From Vitreimonas flagellata (GTDB taxonomy: Bacteria; Pseudomonadota; Alphaproteobacteria; Caulobacterales; Aquidulcibacteraceae), in assembly GCF_004634425.1 (NCBI RefSeq), contig NZ_SBJL01000004.1, positions 1-64,000 of the forward strand: 64,000 nt of DNA, read 5' to 3'. A program made the position numbers and the translations under genes. Under the pieces are notes generated by a model. That model worked only from the letters and a program-made list of their open reading frames with translations, was not told the origin of the DNA and ran no database searches. Shown piece by piece: positions 21,902-31,009 of the stretch. Numbering within the stretch: the stretch's first letter is position 1; the number at the start of each line of letters is the position of its first letter.

Positions 21902-23086
21902 ATGCGCGTTGTGGTCCGCACAATTGTCATCGCTGCGTCATGCACGCTTGCGCTCGCCGGCTGCGCCAGCGGTTCGCGGTCCGATTTCGGGATCATAAAT
22001 CGCGACGGCGCCTATCCGATTGGTTTTCCCGGCGTGCGCTTTTCGATCGAGGATCGTGAGGCGGCGTTGGCTCTAGAACAGGGCTTGAGCCAAGGCGTGC
22101 CGCGTGGCGCCGACGGACATTTCGACTTGATCGCACTCTCGGGCGGCGGCTCGAACGGCGCTTATACGGCGGGGTTGATCACGGCTTGGACGGAGCGCGG
22201 CGATCGCCCAGACTTTGAAGTGGTCACAGGCGTGTCCACAGGCGCGCTCGCGGCGCCGTTCGTGTTTCTTGGTCCAGACTATGACGATGAATTGCGCGAG
22301 GCTTATACCAGCGACCAAGCTTCCGATTTGCTTCAAAACCGCGGCCTCCGCGCCTTCGTCGGCTCGGGTGTGTTTCGCGCCGGGCCGTTGCGCGAACTGA
22401 TTGAGACTTACATCGACGCCGCGTTGCTTGAGCGCATCGCCGCCGAGCACAATGCTGGCCGCACGTTATTGGTGGCGACCACCGATCTCGATTCAGAGCG
22501 CGGTGTGATCTGGAATATGGGCGCGATCGCCGCGCGCGGCGGGCCGGAAGCGCTCGAACTCTTTCGCGACGTGCTGCAGGCCTCCGCGAGCATCCCAGGC
22601 GCCTTTCCGCCCGTGATGATTCACGCGCAGCGTGGCTTGGCCGCGGATGGCGCGCCCGACGTGTTCAGTGAGATGCATGTCGATGGCGGCGTGATGAATC
22701 CGTTTGTGGCGCTGCCGCAAATGCTTTGGACGTGGGATGATCAGAACCGCGTGCTGGAGGGCGGTCGGGTCTGGGTGATTGTGAACGGCAAGGCCGACCC
22801 CGAATTGGAGGTCACGATCGATGCGCCCATCAGCGTCGCGGAGCGGGCCCTCAACGCCGCACTCAAGGCCAATCTCCGCGCAACGCTCATCGCCAACGCC
22901 GCATTCGCACGGCGTAACGCCATGGAGTATCACGTCGCAGCTATCCCCGAAGCGTTCGAAGGCGGCGATGGCCTAGACTTCTCCAAGGAAGCGCGCGTCG
23001 CCGTGTTCGATCTCGGACGCGCGCGCATGATCGCCGACGAAGCATGGACGCATTTCGTCGAGGAGAATGAGGCGCGGGCACGCTAG
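21902..23086 (+). CDS. Patatin-like phospholipase lipoprotein
   Basis: ATG at 21902 gives a lipoprotein signal: RTIVIAASCTLALAGCASGS, lipobox LAGC with Cys23. The 394-residue protein is a patatin-type acyl hydrolase: oxyanion loop LSGGGSNGAYTAGL at about 85-98, nucleophile GVSTGAL with the serine at about 120, and catalytic Asp in VDGGVMNP near 264. The Ser-Asp dyad is complete. Asp/Gly at +2 of the lipobox cannot decide inner or outer membrane; the mature Cys-Ala-Ser suggests outer membrane. Likely an envelope lipase with unknown lipid substrate. It converges on hemY with 6 bases between stops. Confidence 0.88.
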   Translation: MRVVVRTIVIAASCTLALAGCASGSRSDFGIINRDGAYPIGFPGVRFSIEDREAALALEQGLSQGVPRGADGHFDLIALSGGGSNGAYTAGLITAWTERGDRPDFEVVTGVSTGALAAPFVFLGPDYDDELREAYTSDQASDLLQNRGLRAFVGSGVFRAGPLRELIETYIDAALLERIAAEHNAGRTLLVATTDLDSERGVIWNMGAIAARGGPEALELFRDVLQASASIPGAFPPVMIHAQRGLAADGAPDVFSEMHVDGGVMNPFVALPQMLWTWDDQNRVLEGGRVWVIVNGKADPELEVTIDAPISVAERALNAALKANLRATLIANAAFARRNAMEYHVAAIPEAFEGGDGLDFSKEARVAVFDLGRARMIADEAWTHFVEENEARAR

Positions 23087-23092
23087 CTGATA

Positions 23093-24514
23093 CTAGCGCA
23101 CCTCTTCGACTTCAGCTTCATCCGGCGCGCGTTCGGCCCGGAGGTCTGCCCGCGGCGCGGTGAGAGCCGCCGTCGGCAATGCGAGCACCGGCCCAAGCGC
23201 ATCGTTTTGGCCGCGCTCCATGCGTGGGTGGATAAGCTGGCCGCTGTCGCCGAACACATAGACGAGCCGCGCCCAATCCGCGTCGTCATACATGAAAGCC
23301 GGACCTTCCGGATCCAGATCCGACCAGTCCAATTCACGCGGCGCAGCGGCCGCTTGCGCCAACCACGTGCGCGCGCCGTTCTCGTCACCACGTCCACGCG
23401 CGACTTGCGCGAACAGAATGCAAATCCGGGACGAAGGGTTTTCGCGATAGGCGTCTTCCAGCAGCGATTGCGCCGTCGCCCAATCGCCGCGCTCCATCGC
23501 GAGTTCCGCCAGCACGATCTTCGACTCGCGGTGATCTCGGCGCTTGTCGGCGAAGGCGCCCATGCGGCCCGCGCGCGCTTCGCGTGACTCACCAGCCGCG
23601 AGGTCGCGATAGGCATGCGCCAAAGCCGGGTGCGGTGCGTTTTCCCATGCATCTTCAAGGATGGAGGCCGCGCGTTCGTTCTTGCCTTCGGCCACCAGTA
23701 GGCGCGCGGAGAGTGCGGCCGCTGGCGCGAATTGCGGCGCCATGCGAAACGCCTTCTGCGCTTGGTCGGACGCCTTATCGATGCGGCGCTCGCGCTCCAT
23801 CTTCGCGGCTTGCGCCGCCATCAGCACCGCACGCCGGCGCTTGGCGACTCGGTCCTCCACGAGTTTGCGCTTGTCGCCGATTTCCAGCGTTTCCAGCGCA
23901 GCGTCCCAATCGCCGGCCTGCACCGCGAGATCGAATGCGTATTGATAGGGCCAAGTCGATGTCTTGGAGGCCTTCAGCGCCGCTTCCGCGTGGGCACGCG
24001 CCGCGGTGCGGTCGCCACGCTTCAACGCTGCCGCCATCAAGCCTTTGCGGCCGAGGATTTCCGTATCCTCGTGCTGCAACATGCCCGAATAGGCGCGCTC
24101 CGCGCCCGCCGTATCGCCGGCAACTTCCGCTGCGCGCGCTTGCAACAGCATGGCCAGGCGCGGCTCTTCGATCAGATCTTCCGCGCGATCCGCTTGGCGG
24201 CGCGCTTCCTCGAACTCACCGGCTTCCGCCGCGATCAAGCCCAGCGCCAAAGCTTCTTGGCCCTTGCGAATGCGCGCGCGTTGGCCTGCCTTGCCGATAC
24301 GTCCCGGCGCATCGATCAAGAACATCAGCAAACGCAACACCGGCAGCGCGATCGCGATCAGCACCACCAAGATCAGCAAACCGAACAATGCGCTCGTGCT
24401 CACTTCCGTGCCGAACCAATTGATCTCCACCGTGCCTGGGTCGGTGGTGACGATCTGCCACGAGGCCAGCATCGCGGCGACCGCGATGATCAAAAGGAAA
24501 GCGAGGCGCAACAT
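23093..24514 (-). CDS. hemY: HemY family TPR membrane protein
   Basis: The 473-residue protein has two N-terminal membrane helices (about 3-20 and 42-66) bracketing a short periplasmic loop with the family motif TVEINWFGTEVSTS, then a long TPR-like helical domain with repeats such as QALALGLIAAEAGEFEEARR and ALSARLLVAEGKNERAASIL. It is the HemY of the haem cluster (the TPR protein of unknown biochemical role, not the protoporphyrinogen oxidase). An acidic tail (ERAPDEAEVEEVR) ends it. It follows the Mic60-like gene by 6 bases in the same operon, the standard alphaproteobacterial order. Confidence 0.88.
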   Translation of the reverse strand: MLRLAFLLIIAVAAMLASWQIVTTDPGTVEINWFGTEVSTSALFGLLILVVLIAIALPVLRLLMFLIDAPGRIGKAGQRARIRKGQEALALGLIAAEAGEFEEARRQADRAEDLIEEPRLAMLLQARAAEVAGDTAGAERAYSGMLQHEDTEILGRKGLMAAALKRGDRTAARAHAEAALKASKTSTWPYQYAFDLAVQAGDWDAALETLEIGDKRKLVEDRVAKRRRAVLMAAQAAKMERERRIDKASDQAQKAFRMAPQFAPAAALSARLLVAEGKNERAASILEDAWENAPHPALAHAYRDLAAGESREARAGRMGAFADKRRDHRESKIVLAELAMERGDWATAQSLLEDAYRENPSSRICILFAQVARGRGDENGARTWLAQAAAAPRELDWSDLDPEGPAFMYDDADWARLVYVFGDSGQLIHPRMERGQNDALGPVLALPTAALTAPRADLRAERAPDEAEVEEVR

Positions 24515-24520
24515 CGTGCT

Positions 24521-25525
24521 TTAGCTCCGCGACAATTCTTGTCGGATCGCCGCGAGGCGCTGGTCGATTTCGAGCCGGCGCTGCGCGTCATTCAGCCAAG
24601 GCTGGGCGGCGCGCTTGGATGCGCCTGTCAGCCGGTTCAGTTCTTGAATGGCTTCCGCCAAGCGGTCGGAAGCGAGATATTGCTCGGCGCGTTCGACAAT
24701 GCCTTCCGGTGTGTCGCCCGCGTTCGATTGGCGCACGACGATCCATTGCGCCAGCGCCGCTTGGATGCGACCCCAGAATCCGCCGCCCGCTTGGCTTTGC
24801 CGTGCGGCGCGAATGATCTCGTTGTCGAGGCGGTCAAACTGATCGCGCAATTCGATCCGTGTCGGTGCGCCGGTGCGCGCCAGCGGCTCGAGTGCGGCCA
24901 CGTTCGGATCGTTCGGCAGCAACGTCGCAAGCGCTGCATGCGCCTGCGGGAATGGGCCGGAGGAGCGCGCCGCTTCCGCCGCCGCCACGACTGCGTACGA
25001 GGCACGCGCCGCGGTCGCGGCCGCCCGTGCTTCCGCCGCCACCGCCGGCAATTCTTCCTGCAAGCGGCGCACTTCGGTGACGAGTGCTTGCACTTCCGCC
25101 GTCGACGGCATCGTGCTCAAGCGGCTTTCCACATCGCGCAGGCCTGCTTGCAGCGCGAACAGACGCGCCGTGGCGCTGCCGCCCTCGGCTTCATCGCTCG
25201 CCGCGATGGCCAGCGGTGCGTTCACGATCGCCTCGATCGCCTCGAGCCGCTGATCCAATTCGGTGACATTCGACGGCGCCTCTGCGCCGTTCACGCTCGC
25301 CGCCTGCAAAGGCGCCACGTCATTGAGGGCGGCTTGCACGGCCGGCAGGCGTGGCGCGATAGCGCCACCCGCTGCGCCCACGCCCGCGGCCAACACCGCC
25401 AGCGCCAGAGCCGTGCCCCCGCCGATGCCGCCGCCGCGACGATCATCGTCGCGATAAGCCGGCTCGTACTCAACGTCGATCGGCTCGGCGCGTCCGCGCT
25501 CCGCTTCGTCGTCGTCTCTGCTCAT
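24521..25525 (-). CDS. Mic60/mitofilin-like inner-membrane protein
   Basis: ATG at 25525 (MSRDDDEAERGRAEPIDVEY) is chosen; the extension to 25624 lacks support. The 334-residue product has an acidic N-terminus, one membrane helix at about 37-60 (GGTALALAVLAAGVGAAGGA), a long alanine-rich coiled coil (about 90-190), and a C-terminal domain with GGFWGRIQAALAQWIVVRQ and DAQRRLEIDQRLAAIRQEL. This is the layout of alphaproteobacterial Mic60, the relative of mitochondrial MICOS that shapes intracytoplasmic membranes, commonly encoded between hemD and hemY. Similarity is mainly architectural, so the function is inferred from synteny. Confidence 0.8.
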   Translation of the reverse strand: MSRDDDEAERGRAEPIDVEYEPAYRDDDRRGGGIGGGTALALAVLAAGVGAAGGAIAPRLPAVQAALNDVAPLQAASVNGAEAPSNVTELDQRLEAIEAIVNAPLAIAASDEAEGGSATARLFALQAGLRDVESRLSTMPSTAEVQALVTEVRRLQEELPAVAAEARAAATAARASYAVVAAAEAARSSGPFPQAHAALATLLPNDPNVAALEPLARTGAPTRIELRDQFDRLDNEIIRAARQSQAGGGFWGRIQAALAQWIVVRQSNAGDTPEGIVERAEQYLASDRLAEAIQELNRLTGASKRAAQPWLNDAQRRLEIDQRLAAIRQELSRS

Positions 25526-25647
25526 GTGGCTCCCCAAAATTTTCCCGCGACGTTTCCGCGATTTCGCATCGGAAATGAGTCGGGGCCGAAGCAGAAACCT
25601 ACGGCCCCCGGTGAAGCCGCTCAAGCGCTTGCCCCAGCAGGGGAGAA

Positions 25648-26325
25648 TTACTCTTGGAGTGTGACGCGCAAGAGATCGTCTTCGCGTGGCGCGGGCGCCA
25701 CGATTATGCGCTTCCAGATGGTTTTCGCCGCTTTTTCAGCCACGCCGGGACTCATGCAGGCCGCTGTGAGTTGCGCCGCATTGGGTGCGCCGAGCGCAAC
25801 AAACGCCTCCGCAGCGCGTGCGCTGTAGAAGAGGATGATATCCAGGGTTTCTGTGAGTTGCGGCGGCAGCACGCTCGCCTGCACCGCCGCATACGCGGTG
25901 CGTCGCTCGATCCGATAGCCGGCGCGTTGCAACTCGCCCGCTAAATCGCCGGCAATGTGTTCGCCGGCGATATGAATGATTTTGCCTCGGGCGGGATCGA
26001 GCGTCGCTTTCGCGAGCGCCGCCAGCGAGGCCACATCGCCGTCGGCCGAGCGCACATTCTTATGCCCCGCCGCACGCGCCGCCGCCGCTGTCGCATCGCC
26101 GACAGCAAGGATGATCTTGTCCTGCGCTTCGCGCACCGCCGGAAACGCATGTACGCCATTGATGCTGGTGAAGATCAGCGCCTGCGCGCCTTCAACGTTC
26201 GTGTCGTAGCCGCACGGCACGATCGTCAGCAGCGGCGCAATCACCGGTTCCGCGCCCAACGCACGCACGCGCTGCGCCGTGATTTCCGCTTCCGGCATCG
26301 CGCGCGTGATGGCGACCCGCGTCAC
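25648..26325 (-). CDS. hemD: Uroporphyrinogen-III synthase
   Basis: The 225-residue protein closes hydroxymethylbilane to uroporphyrinogen III. The family is poorly conserved, but TRAMPEAEITAQRVRALGAE near the N-terminus, LIFTSINGVHAFPAV at about 49-63, ILAVGDATAAAARAAG, and DIILFYSARAAEAFVALGAP in the second lobe match HemD. Its start overlaps the stop of hemC by four bases, which shows coupling. A gap of 122 bases separates it from the Mic60-like gene downstream. Confidence 0.9.
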   Translation of the reverse strand: MTRVAITRAMPEAEITAQRVRALGAEPVIAPLLTIVPCGYDTNVEGAQALIFTSINGVHAFPAVREAQDKIILAVGDATAAAARAAGHKNVRSADGDVASLAALAKATLDPARGKIIHIAGEHIAGDLAGELQRAGYRIERRTAYAAVQASVLPPQLTETLDIILFYSARAAEAFVALGAPNAAQLTAACMSPGVAEKAAKTIWKRIIVAPAPREDDLLRVTLQE

Positions 26326-27263
26326 CCGTGATCCATCATGATGGAATCCCCCGCTTCGTCGCGAATTTCACCGCCAAGCGTTGCGCCCAAGGCTCGCGCT
26401 TGCGCAATCACCTCGCCACCGAGCGCAACCGTCTCCGTGCGTCGCCAACGCGTCACGCCATCGGGCGTCAGCGTCTCACCCACAAAGCGCATTTCCGCGC
26501 CATTTACGCGGGCGAGCGCCCCGATCGGCGTGCGGCACGAGCCATCGAGCGCTTCCAAAAACGCGCGCTCCGCTTCGGTTTCAATGCGCGCATTCGCGTC
26601 CTCAAATTTCGCCAGCGCCTCAAGCGTGCGCGCATCATCTGCGCGCGCCGTAATTGCAAGCGCGCCTTGGCACGCAGCAGGCGGCGTTTCGATCGGATCA
26701 ACCAAGCTTACCGCACGCGCTTCCAAACCCAAACGCTTCAGGCCCGCGAGCGCCAGGAACGTCGCGTCTGCATCGCCGGCCTCCAGCTTCTTCAAGCGCG
26801 TATCGACATTGCCGCGCAACGTCACGACGCCCAGATCAGGCCGCGCGTAAAGCACCTGCGCCTGGCGCCGCAAACTCGCCGTGCCGACATTCGCGCCCGC
26901 CGGCAGTTCAGCCAGGCTCTTCGCTTTAAGGCTCACAAAGGCGTCGCGCGGATCTTCGCGCTCCGGCACGCAGGCCAGCACTATGCCATCGGGCAGCCGC
27001 GTCGGCAGATCCTTCAACGAATGAATGCCGACATCGATGCGCCCATCGAGCAGCGCTTCATCGAGCTCCTTAGTAAAGAGCCCTTTGCCGCCGGATTCAA
27101 TCAGCCGCCGATCCTGGATCGTGTCGCCCGTCGTCACGATCGGGACGATCTCCAGCGCGCTCAGCTCAACACCCAGCAACGCCGCCCAACGCGCGCGCGT
27201 CTGCTCGGTCTGCGCCAGCGAAAGCTTCGAGCCACGCGCGCCGATGCGGAAGAGAACAGCCAT
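26322..27263 (-). CDS. hemC: Hydroxymethylbilane synthase (porphobilinogen deaminase)
   Basis: ATG at 27263 gives MAVLFRIGARGSKLSLAQTE, the normal N-terminus; the frame upstream to 27341 overlaps the divergent tsaD region. The 313-residue enzyme polymerises four porphobilinogens. The catalytic Asp is in HSLKDLPTRLPDG, arginines of the substrate site are in GTASLRRQAQVL and LRGNVDTRLKKLEAG, and the dipyrromethane cofactor cysteine is in LDGSCRTPIGA. It is first in the hemC-hemD-mic60-hemY cluster and is divergent from tsaD across 52 bases. Confidence 0.95.
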   Translation of the reverse strand: MAVLFRIGARGSKLSLAQTEQTRARWAALLGVELSALEIVPIVTTGDTIQDRRLIESGGKGLFTKELDEALLDGRIDVGIHSLKDLPTRLPDGIVLACVPEREDPRDAFVSLKAKSLAELPAGANVGTASLRRQAQVLYARPDLGVVTLRGNVDTRLKKLEAGDADATFLALAGLKRLGLEARAVSLVDPIETPPAACQGALAITARADDARTLEALAKFEDANARIETEAERAFLEALDGSCRTPIGALARVNGAEMRFVGETLTPDGVTRWRRTETVALGGEVIAQARALGATLGGEIRDEAGDSIMMDHG

Positions 27264-27315
27264 AACTTCACTTAGCCGCTGGCGCGGCGCGGGGGAACGC
27301 GCCAAATGAGCCGCC

Positions 27316-28407
27316 ATGAAACCGCTCACCATCCTCGGCATCGAGACCAGCTGCGACGAGACCGCGGCGGCCGTGCTGCGCCTGGATGAGGCGGGACCGC
27401 ACGTGCTCTCCGACGTGGTGCTCGGCCAAGCCGCCCATCACGCGCCGTATCGGGGTGTGGTTCCCGAGATTGCCGCCCGCGCGCACGTCGAAGGCCTGGA
27501 CGGGACGATCAAAGCGGCGATGGCCGACGCGGGGATGAATTTTGCTGATTTGGATGGTGTGGCGGCAACAGCCGGCCCCGGCCTGATCGGCGGCGTCATG
27601 GTCGGGCTCATGGCTGGGAAGGCGATCTCTCTCGCCCAAAACAAGCCGCTGATCGGCGTGAACCACCTCGAAGGCCACGCGCTCAGCCCGCGCCTCGCCG
27701 AAGGCGGCGCGACCTTCCCGTACCTCTTATTGCTGGTCTCGGGCGGCCATTGCCAATTCATCTCTGTGCTCGACGTCGGCGTTTATCGTCGCCTCGGCTC
27801 CACCATCGACGACGCGCTCGGCGAAGCTTTCGACAAGCTCGCTAAGCTGCTCGATCTCGGCTTCCCCGGCGGGCCATTCGTGGAAAAAGCCGCCAAAAAC
27901 GGCGATCCGAAGCGCTTTGCGCTGCCCCGTCCGTTGCTCAGCCGCGAAGGTTGCGACTTCTCCTTCGCGGGCTTGAAGACCGCGTGTGCGCGCGAGGTGG
28001 CGACGCTCGGCGTGCTGACGGATCAGGACAAAGCCGATCTTTGCGCCAGCTTCCAAGCGGCCGTGCTCGACATCATCACCGATCGCACGCGCAACGCGAT
28101 GCGCGCATTCGATATGGTCTGGGGTGCAAAGGGAAGATTGGTGGCGGCCGGCGGTGTGGCCGCCAATCAGGCGATCCGGGGCCGGCTCGAAGCTCTGGCG
28201 GCGGATCGAAATTACGACTTTATCGCCCCGCCGCTCAAATGGTGCACCGACAATGCGGCGATGATCGCTTTGGCCGGAGCTGAAAGATTGCGGCTGGGAT
28301 TTAGTGACGACCTGTCATTTCCAGCCCGTCCACGCTGGCCGTTAGACGAGGCCGCTGCCCGCTTGCGCCCCAGCCACAAGCCGGGACGCAAGGGAGCAAA
28401 AGCTTAG
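27316..28407 (+). CDS. tsaD: tRNA N6-threonylcarbamoyladenosine transferase
   Basis: The 363-residue protein transfers threonylcarbamoyl to A37 of ANN-decoding tRNAs with TsaB and TsaE. Nucleotide-binding [20 protein letters not shown] opens it, the metal-binding histidines are in [12 protein letters not shown] at about 112-123, and FSFAGLKTA and [17 protein letters not shown] follow. The length suits the family. The last four bases overlap the convergent 38-residue peptide gene. Divergence from hemC is common in alphaproteobacteria. Confidence 0.95.
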   Translation: MKPLTILGIETSCDETAAAVLRLDEAGPHVLSDVVLGQAAHHAPYRGVVPEIAARAHVEGLDGTIKAAMADAGMNFADLDGVAATAGPGLIGGVMVGLMAGKAISLAQNKPLIGVNHLEGHALSPRLAEGGATFPYLLLLVSGGHCQFISVLDVGVYRRLGSTIDDALGEAFDKLAKLLDLGFPGGPFVEKAAKNGDPKRFALPRPLLSREGCDFSFAGLKTACAREVATLGVLTDQDKADLCASFQAAVLDIITDRTRNAMRAFDMVWGAKGRLVAAGGVAANQAIRGRLEALAADRNYDFIAPPLKWCTDNAAMIALAGAERLRLGFSDDLSFPARPRWPLDEAAARLRPSHKPGRKGAKA

Positions 28408-28520
28408 GCCACGACGCGCGCGGCAGCGAACAACAACGGCGCCAGCGCGGTGGCGACCAGTGCGATCGCGACCACAACGGACAGGGCCCGAGCGGTGGCA
28501 GGCAGGTCTTGCGCAGACAT
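28404..28520 (-). CDS. 38-residue membrane peptide, first paralogue
   Basis: On the minus strand the ATG at 28520 follows GAGGGGAATTTCG, a strong ribosome site. The product begins [19 protein letters not shown], continues with an apolar stretch ([13 protein letters not shown]) and ends AARVVA. It is a single predicted membrane helix with short tails. The peptide encoded at 28757 has the same length and the same AARVVA end, so the two are paralogues. Its stop overlaps that of tsaD (convergent). I do not recognise a family; the C-terminal motif resembles AAQIVA of the 30-residue pair at 258-479. Confidence 0.6.
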   Translation of the reverse strand: MSAQDLPATARALSVVVAIALVATALAPLLFAAARVVA

Positions 28521-28627
28521 TCGAAATTCCCCTCATCAGTGAGTCGATGCTGCAACTGCTAACATCGACGGCCGGTAGATAATCTTTGCTACGCGGCGGC
28601 GGTAGTCAGCAAAAACCAGCCCTGATA

Positions 28628-28671
28628 TGCAATTATGCAGGGCAAATCGTTAATGTCGATCCATAATTGCA
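28628..28671. other. Inverted repeat upstream of the first 38-residue peptide
   Basis: TGCAATTATG (28628-28637) and CATAATTGCA (28662-28671) are perfectly complementary, with 24 bases between. The site lies in the 5' region of the small gene at 28404-28520 and could be an operator or an RNA structure. Confidence 0.4.
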
Positions 28672-28682
28672 GGCAAAAGAGA

Positions 28683-28708
28683 GGCGCGAAGACCGAAGTC
28701 TTCGCGCC
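28683..28708 (-). terminator. Terminator after the second 38-residue peptide
   Basis: GGCGCGAAGAC (28683-28693) and GTCTTCGCGCC (28698-28708) form a perfect 11-bp stem with a CGAA loop; on the minus strand CTCTTTTGCC follows. It is 49 bases after the stop codon at 28757. Confidence 0.75.
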
Positions 28709-28756
28709 TGCACAAGGGGACAGGGGCGCGCTGGGAAACGCGCCCAGGCAGAAATT

Positions 28757-28873
28757 CTAGGCGACCACGCGGGCCGCGATTTCGACGATCGGGCTCATCG
28801 CAACGGTAACAAGCAACGCTGCTGCGACGACGAAGCTGAAGCTGAGAAGGTGTGAGGGGCGGGTGGCGGTCAT
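28757..28873 (-). CDS. 38-residue membrane peptide, second paralogue
   Basis: The ATG at 28873 follows GGAGAGCCCA. The product begins MTATRPSHLLSFSFVVAAAL, continues LLVTVAMSPIVEI and ends AARVVA. It shares with the peptide at 28404 the length, the apolar core (VVA-x-AL), a central proline and the final six residues. It has its own terminator at 28683. The AT-rich region at 28905-28980, which also holds the TACTGAACG motif found in front of the TetR gene, is its likely promoter. Confidence 0.6.
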   Translation of the reverse strand: MTATRPSHLLSFSFVVAAALLVTVAMSPIVEIAARVVA

Positions 28874-28954
28874 TGGGCTCTCCAGGGCTTGGCGTTGTTC
28901 GGTGGATTATATGTACCCTGACGCCGTCACGTATTCAATGAATAAAATAGTTTT

Positions 28955-28963
28955 CGTTCAGTA
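28955..28963 (-). promoter_or_regulatory. Possible TetR-family binding motif
   Basis: CGTTCAGTA here is the complement of TACTGAACG at 29623-29631, just upstream of the TetR gene. Both lie in short AT-rich intergenic sequence and both are followed, on the same strand, by a CATTGAA or CAATGAA element. Confidence 0.35.
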
Positions 28964-29010
28964 TTTGTGTAAAGCTCGTTTCGCTTGAGGCTGGGATATG
29001 CGCTACGAGC

Positions 29011-29610
29011 TTATTTGCGGGCGTAGATGCCGTTCAGGATGAGGTTGAGCACGCCCTCAAGCTCCCGCTCCAGCTTGGGCAGGGTGAGCTTCGAGAAGAG
29101 CTGCGGCACGCCGAATTTCATAGTCGCCGACTGCATCATCTCTGCGTTGAACATATGGTCGGCCGGCGCGAACAGACCGGCTTTTTCGCCTTCTTCCAGA
29201 AGCGCTGAGAGAAATACGCGCTCCAGCGCCAATTGCTCGTTCGAGAAGAGCGGACGCTCCTTCACCAGGACCTCGGCGACCTCGAGGATTTTGGCGTTTT
29301 CCTCGAACATCGCGTAGGAATCGCGCATGCGCTTGAAGAAAATCTCGCGCAACCGCTTATCCGCCGGCCACTCCTTCTTGCGCGCGATCGCGGCCATTTC
29401 GGCCTGTTCTTCAGCGTAATGCTTGCGCGCCATCGCCTCGGCGATGTCGATCTTGGCTTCGAAGAAGCGATAGATGTTGCCCGGCGACATATCGCAATCG
29501 GCCGCGATCTCGGCCATGGTTGTCTTGCCATAGCCGTAGTGTTTGATGCGGTTCATGGCCGCCTGGAGAATGCGATCGCGCGTAGCTGTCTTTTCGTCCA
29601 TCCCTTCCAT
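29011..29610 (-). CDS. TetR/AcrR family transcriptional regulator
   Basis: The 199-residue protein has the TetR N-terminal HTH: TRDRILQAAMNRIKHYGYGK at about 10-29 and TTMAEIAADCDMSPGNIYRF, then FEAKIDIAEAM. The C-terminal ligand-binding domain is helical and not assignable to a ligand. A start at M1 or M4 is possible. It is divergent from gpsA with 42 bases between starts; the motif TACTGAACG just upstream of its start may be the operator. Control of gpsA or of the 38-residue peptide gene is possible. Confidence 0.88.
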   Translation of the reverse strand: MEGMDEKTATRDRILQAAMNRIKHYGYGKTTMAEIAADCDMSPGNIYRFFEAKIDIAEAMARKHYAEEQAEMAAIARKKEWPADKRLREIFFKRMRDSYAMFEENAKILEVAEVLVKERPLFSNEQLALERVFLSALLEEGEKAGLFAPADHMFNAEMMQSATMKFGVPQLFSKLTLPKLERELEGVLNLILNGIYARK

Positions 29611-29652
29611 TTATGCGGTTTCTACTGAACGATCAATGAAGGATTCAGCGTT

Positions 29653-30657
29653 GTGACCCAGCCCTATCAGAACGTGACCGTCCTTGGGGCGGGGGCGTGG
29701 GGCACCGCCTTGGCGCAGGTGGCCGCCGCCGCGGGCCGCGATGTGCTGATCTGGGCGCGCGAGGACGAAGTTGTCCAAGGCATCAACCAGGCGCACGAGA
29801 ACACATTGTTCCTGCCCGGCCAGAAGCTGAACCCCGCTGTCCGAGCCACCGCGGACATCGCAGAGGCCGCAAAAGCCGACCTGATCCTCGCCGTACCGCC
29901 TGCCCAACATATGCGCAGCGTCCTGCGCAGCGCCCGCCCGCACCTGCAGCTTGGCGCGCCGCTGGTGCTGTGCGCCAAGGGCGTCGAGCGTGGCTCGCTG
30001 GCGCTCATGACGGACGTGCTGAGGGAAGAGTTGCCCGAAATCGGCCCCGCCGTGCTGTCCGGTCCTGGCTTCGCGAAAGACGTCGCGCGCGGCCTGCCGA
30101 CAGCAATCACGATCGCGAGCCCGGATGCCGCGCTCGCGCAACGCATCGTCGCCACGATCGGCCTGCCAACCTTCCGCCCGTACTTCGCAGACGATCTCAT
30201 CGGCGCTGAAATTGGCGGCGCGGTGAAGAACGTCATCGCCATCGCTTGCGGCGTCGCCGAAGGCCGCAAGCTTGGCGACGGCGCGCGCGCTGCTCTCATC
30301 ACGCGCGGCTTCGCCGAACTCACGCGCCTCGGCCTCGCGATGGGCGCAAAAGCCGAAACGCTCTCCGGCCTCTGCGGCTTGGGCGATCTGGTGCTCACCT
30401 GCGCCTCGCTCACCTCGCGCAACACATCGCTTGGCGCAGCTCTCGGCGAAGGCCGCGCGCTGAAAGACATTCTCGCCGAACGCCGCTCCGTCGCTGAAGG
30501 CATGGAGAGCGCGCCGGCCGTCGTGGCGCTCGCGGCGAAATACAAAGTCGAGATGCCGATCTGCCAAGCCGTCGACGCTATTGTCGGTGAACGCATCAGC
30601 ATTGATGACGCGATCACAGCTTTGCTGTCGCGTCCGTTCAAAGCTGAAGGCGTGTGA
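29653..30657 (+). CDS. gpsA: Glycerol-3-phosphate dehydrogenase [NAD(P)+]
   Basis: A GTG start at 29653 gives the expected N-terminus followed by [20 protein letters not shown], the nucleotide-binding loop. The 334-residue enzyme makes sn-glycerol 3-phosphate from dihydroxyacetone phosphate for phospholipid synthesis. Other signatures are [18 protein letters not shown], the catalytic lysine in [15 protein letters not shown], and [20 protein letters not shown]. Its stop overlaps the start of the Rieske gene by four bases (GTGA), so both are co-translated. In many alphaproteobacteria gpsA follows tsaD, as here with small genes and TetR inserted. Confidence 0.95.
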   Translation: MTQPYQNVTVLGAGAWGTALAQVAAAAGRDVLIWAREDEVVQGINQAHENTLFLPGQKLNPAVRATADIAEAAKADLILAVPPAQHMRSVLRSARPHLQLGAPLVLCAKGVERGSLALMTDVLREELPEIGPAVLSGPGFAKDVARGLPTAITIASPDAALAQRIVATIGLPTFRPYFADDLIGAEIGGAVKNVIAIACGVAEGRKLGDGARAALITRGFAELTRLGLAMGAKAETLSGLCGLGDLVLTCASLTSRNTSLGAALGEGRALKDILAERRSVAEGMESAPAVVALAAKYKVEMPICQAVDAIVGERISIDDAITALLSRPFKAEGV

Positions 30658-30995
30658 CTCCCAAGTCCGGCCTCTTCTTGGCGCGCGTCGATGCGGTGCC
30701 AAATCCTGGCGCGATCGTGGTCGATTTCGCGGAAGGCGAGGCGCGGCTCTCGATCATCATCACGCGCCGTGGTGATGCCATCGCCGCGTTCCGCAATCGC
30801 TGCCCGCACGCCGGCTATCCCATGGAACGCCCCGATGGGCGCATGGTGATCCAAGAAGGCCGCTATCTCGTCTGCACCGCGCACGGCGCAAGTTTTGCGC
30901 TCGAATCCGGCGCTTGTGCCGGGGGGCCGTGCAATGGCGAAGGCTTGGAGCGCTTCGCCATCGAACTGCGCGACGACGGCGTTTTCATCGCATAA
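30654..30995 (+). CDS. Rieske [2Fe-2S] ferredoxin-like protein
   Basis: The 113-residue soluble protein carries the Rieske motif: C50-P-H52 and C74-T-A-H77 with 21 residues between, sufficient for a [2Fe-2S] cluster. Small Rieske proteins of this kind serve as electron carriers or oxygenase components; none of the partners is nearby. The start overlaps the gpsA stop (GTG at 30654), a conserved coupling in alphaproteobacteria. No signal peptide is present. A short linker [13 protein letters not shown] contains two more cysteines. Confidence 0.85.
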   Translation: MTPKSGLFLARVDAVPNPGAIVVDFAEGEARLSIIITRRGDAIAAFRNRCPHAGYPMERPDGRMVIQEGRYLVCTAHGASFALESGACAGGPCNGEGLERFAIELRDDGVFIA

Positions 30996-31009
30996 GCCAC
31001 AAAAAAGAA

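Noticed and set aside
23732..25828. 698-residue plus-strand frame opposite hemY and the Mic60-like gene
   Set aside because: The composition (His/Arg/Gln-rich) and the absence of motifs show an antisense frame.
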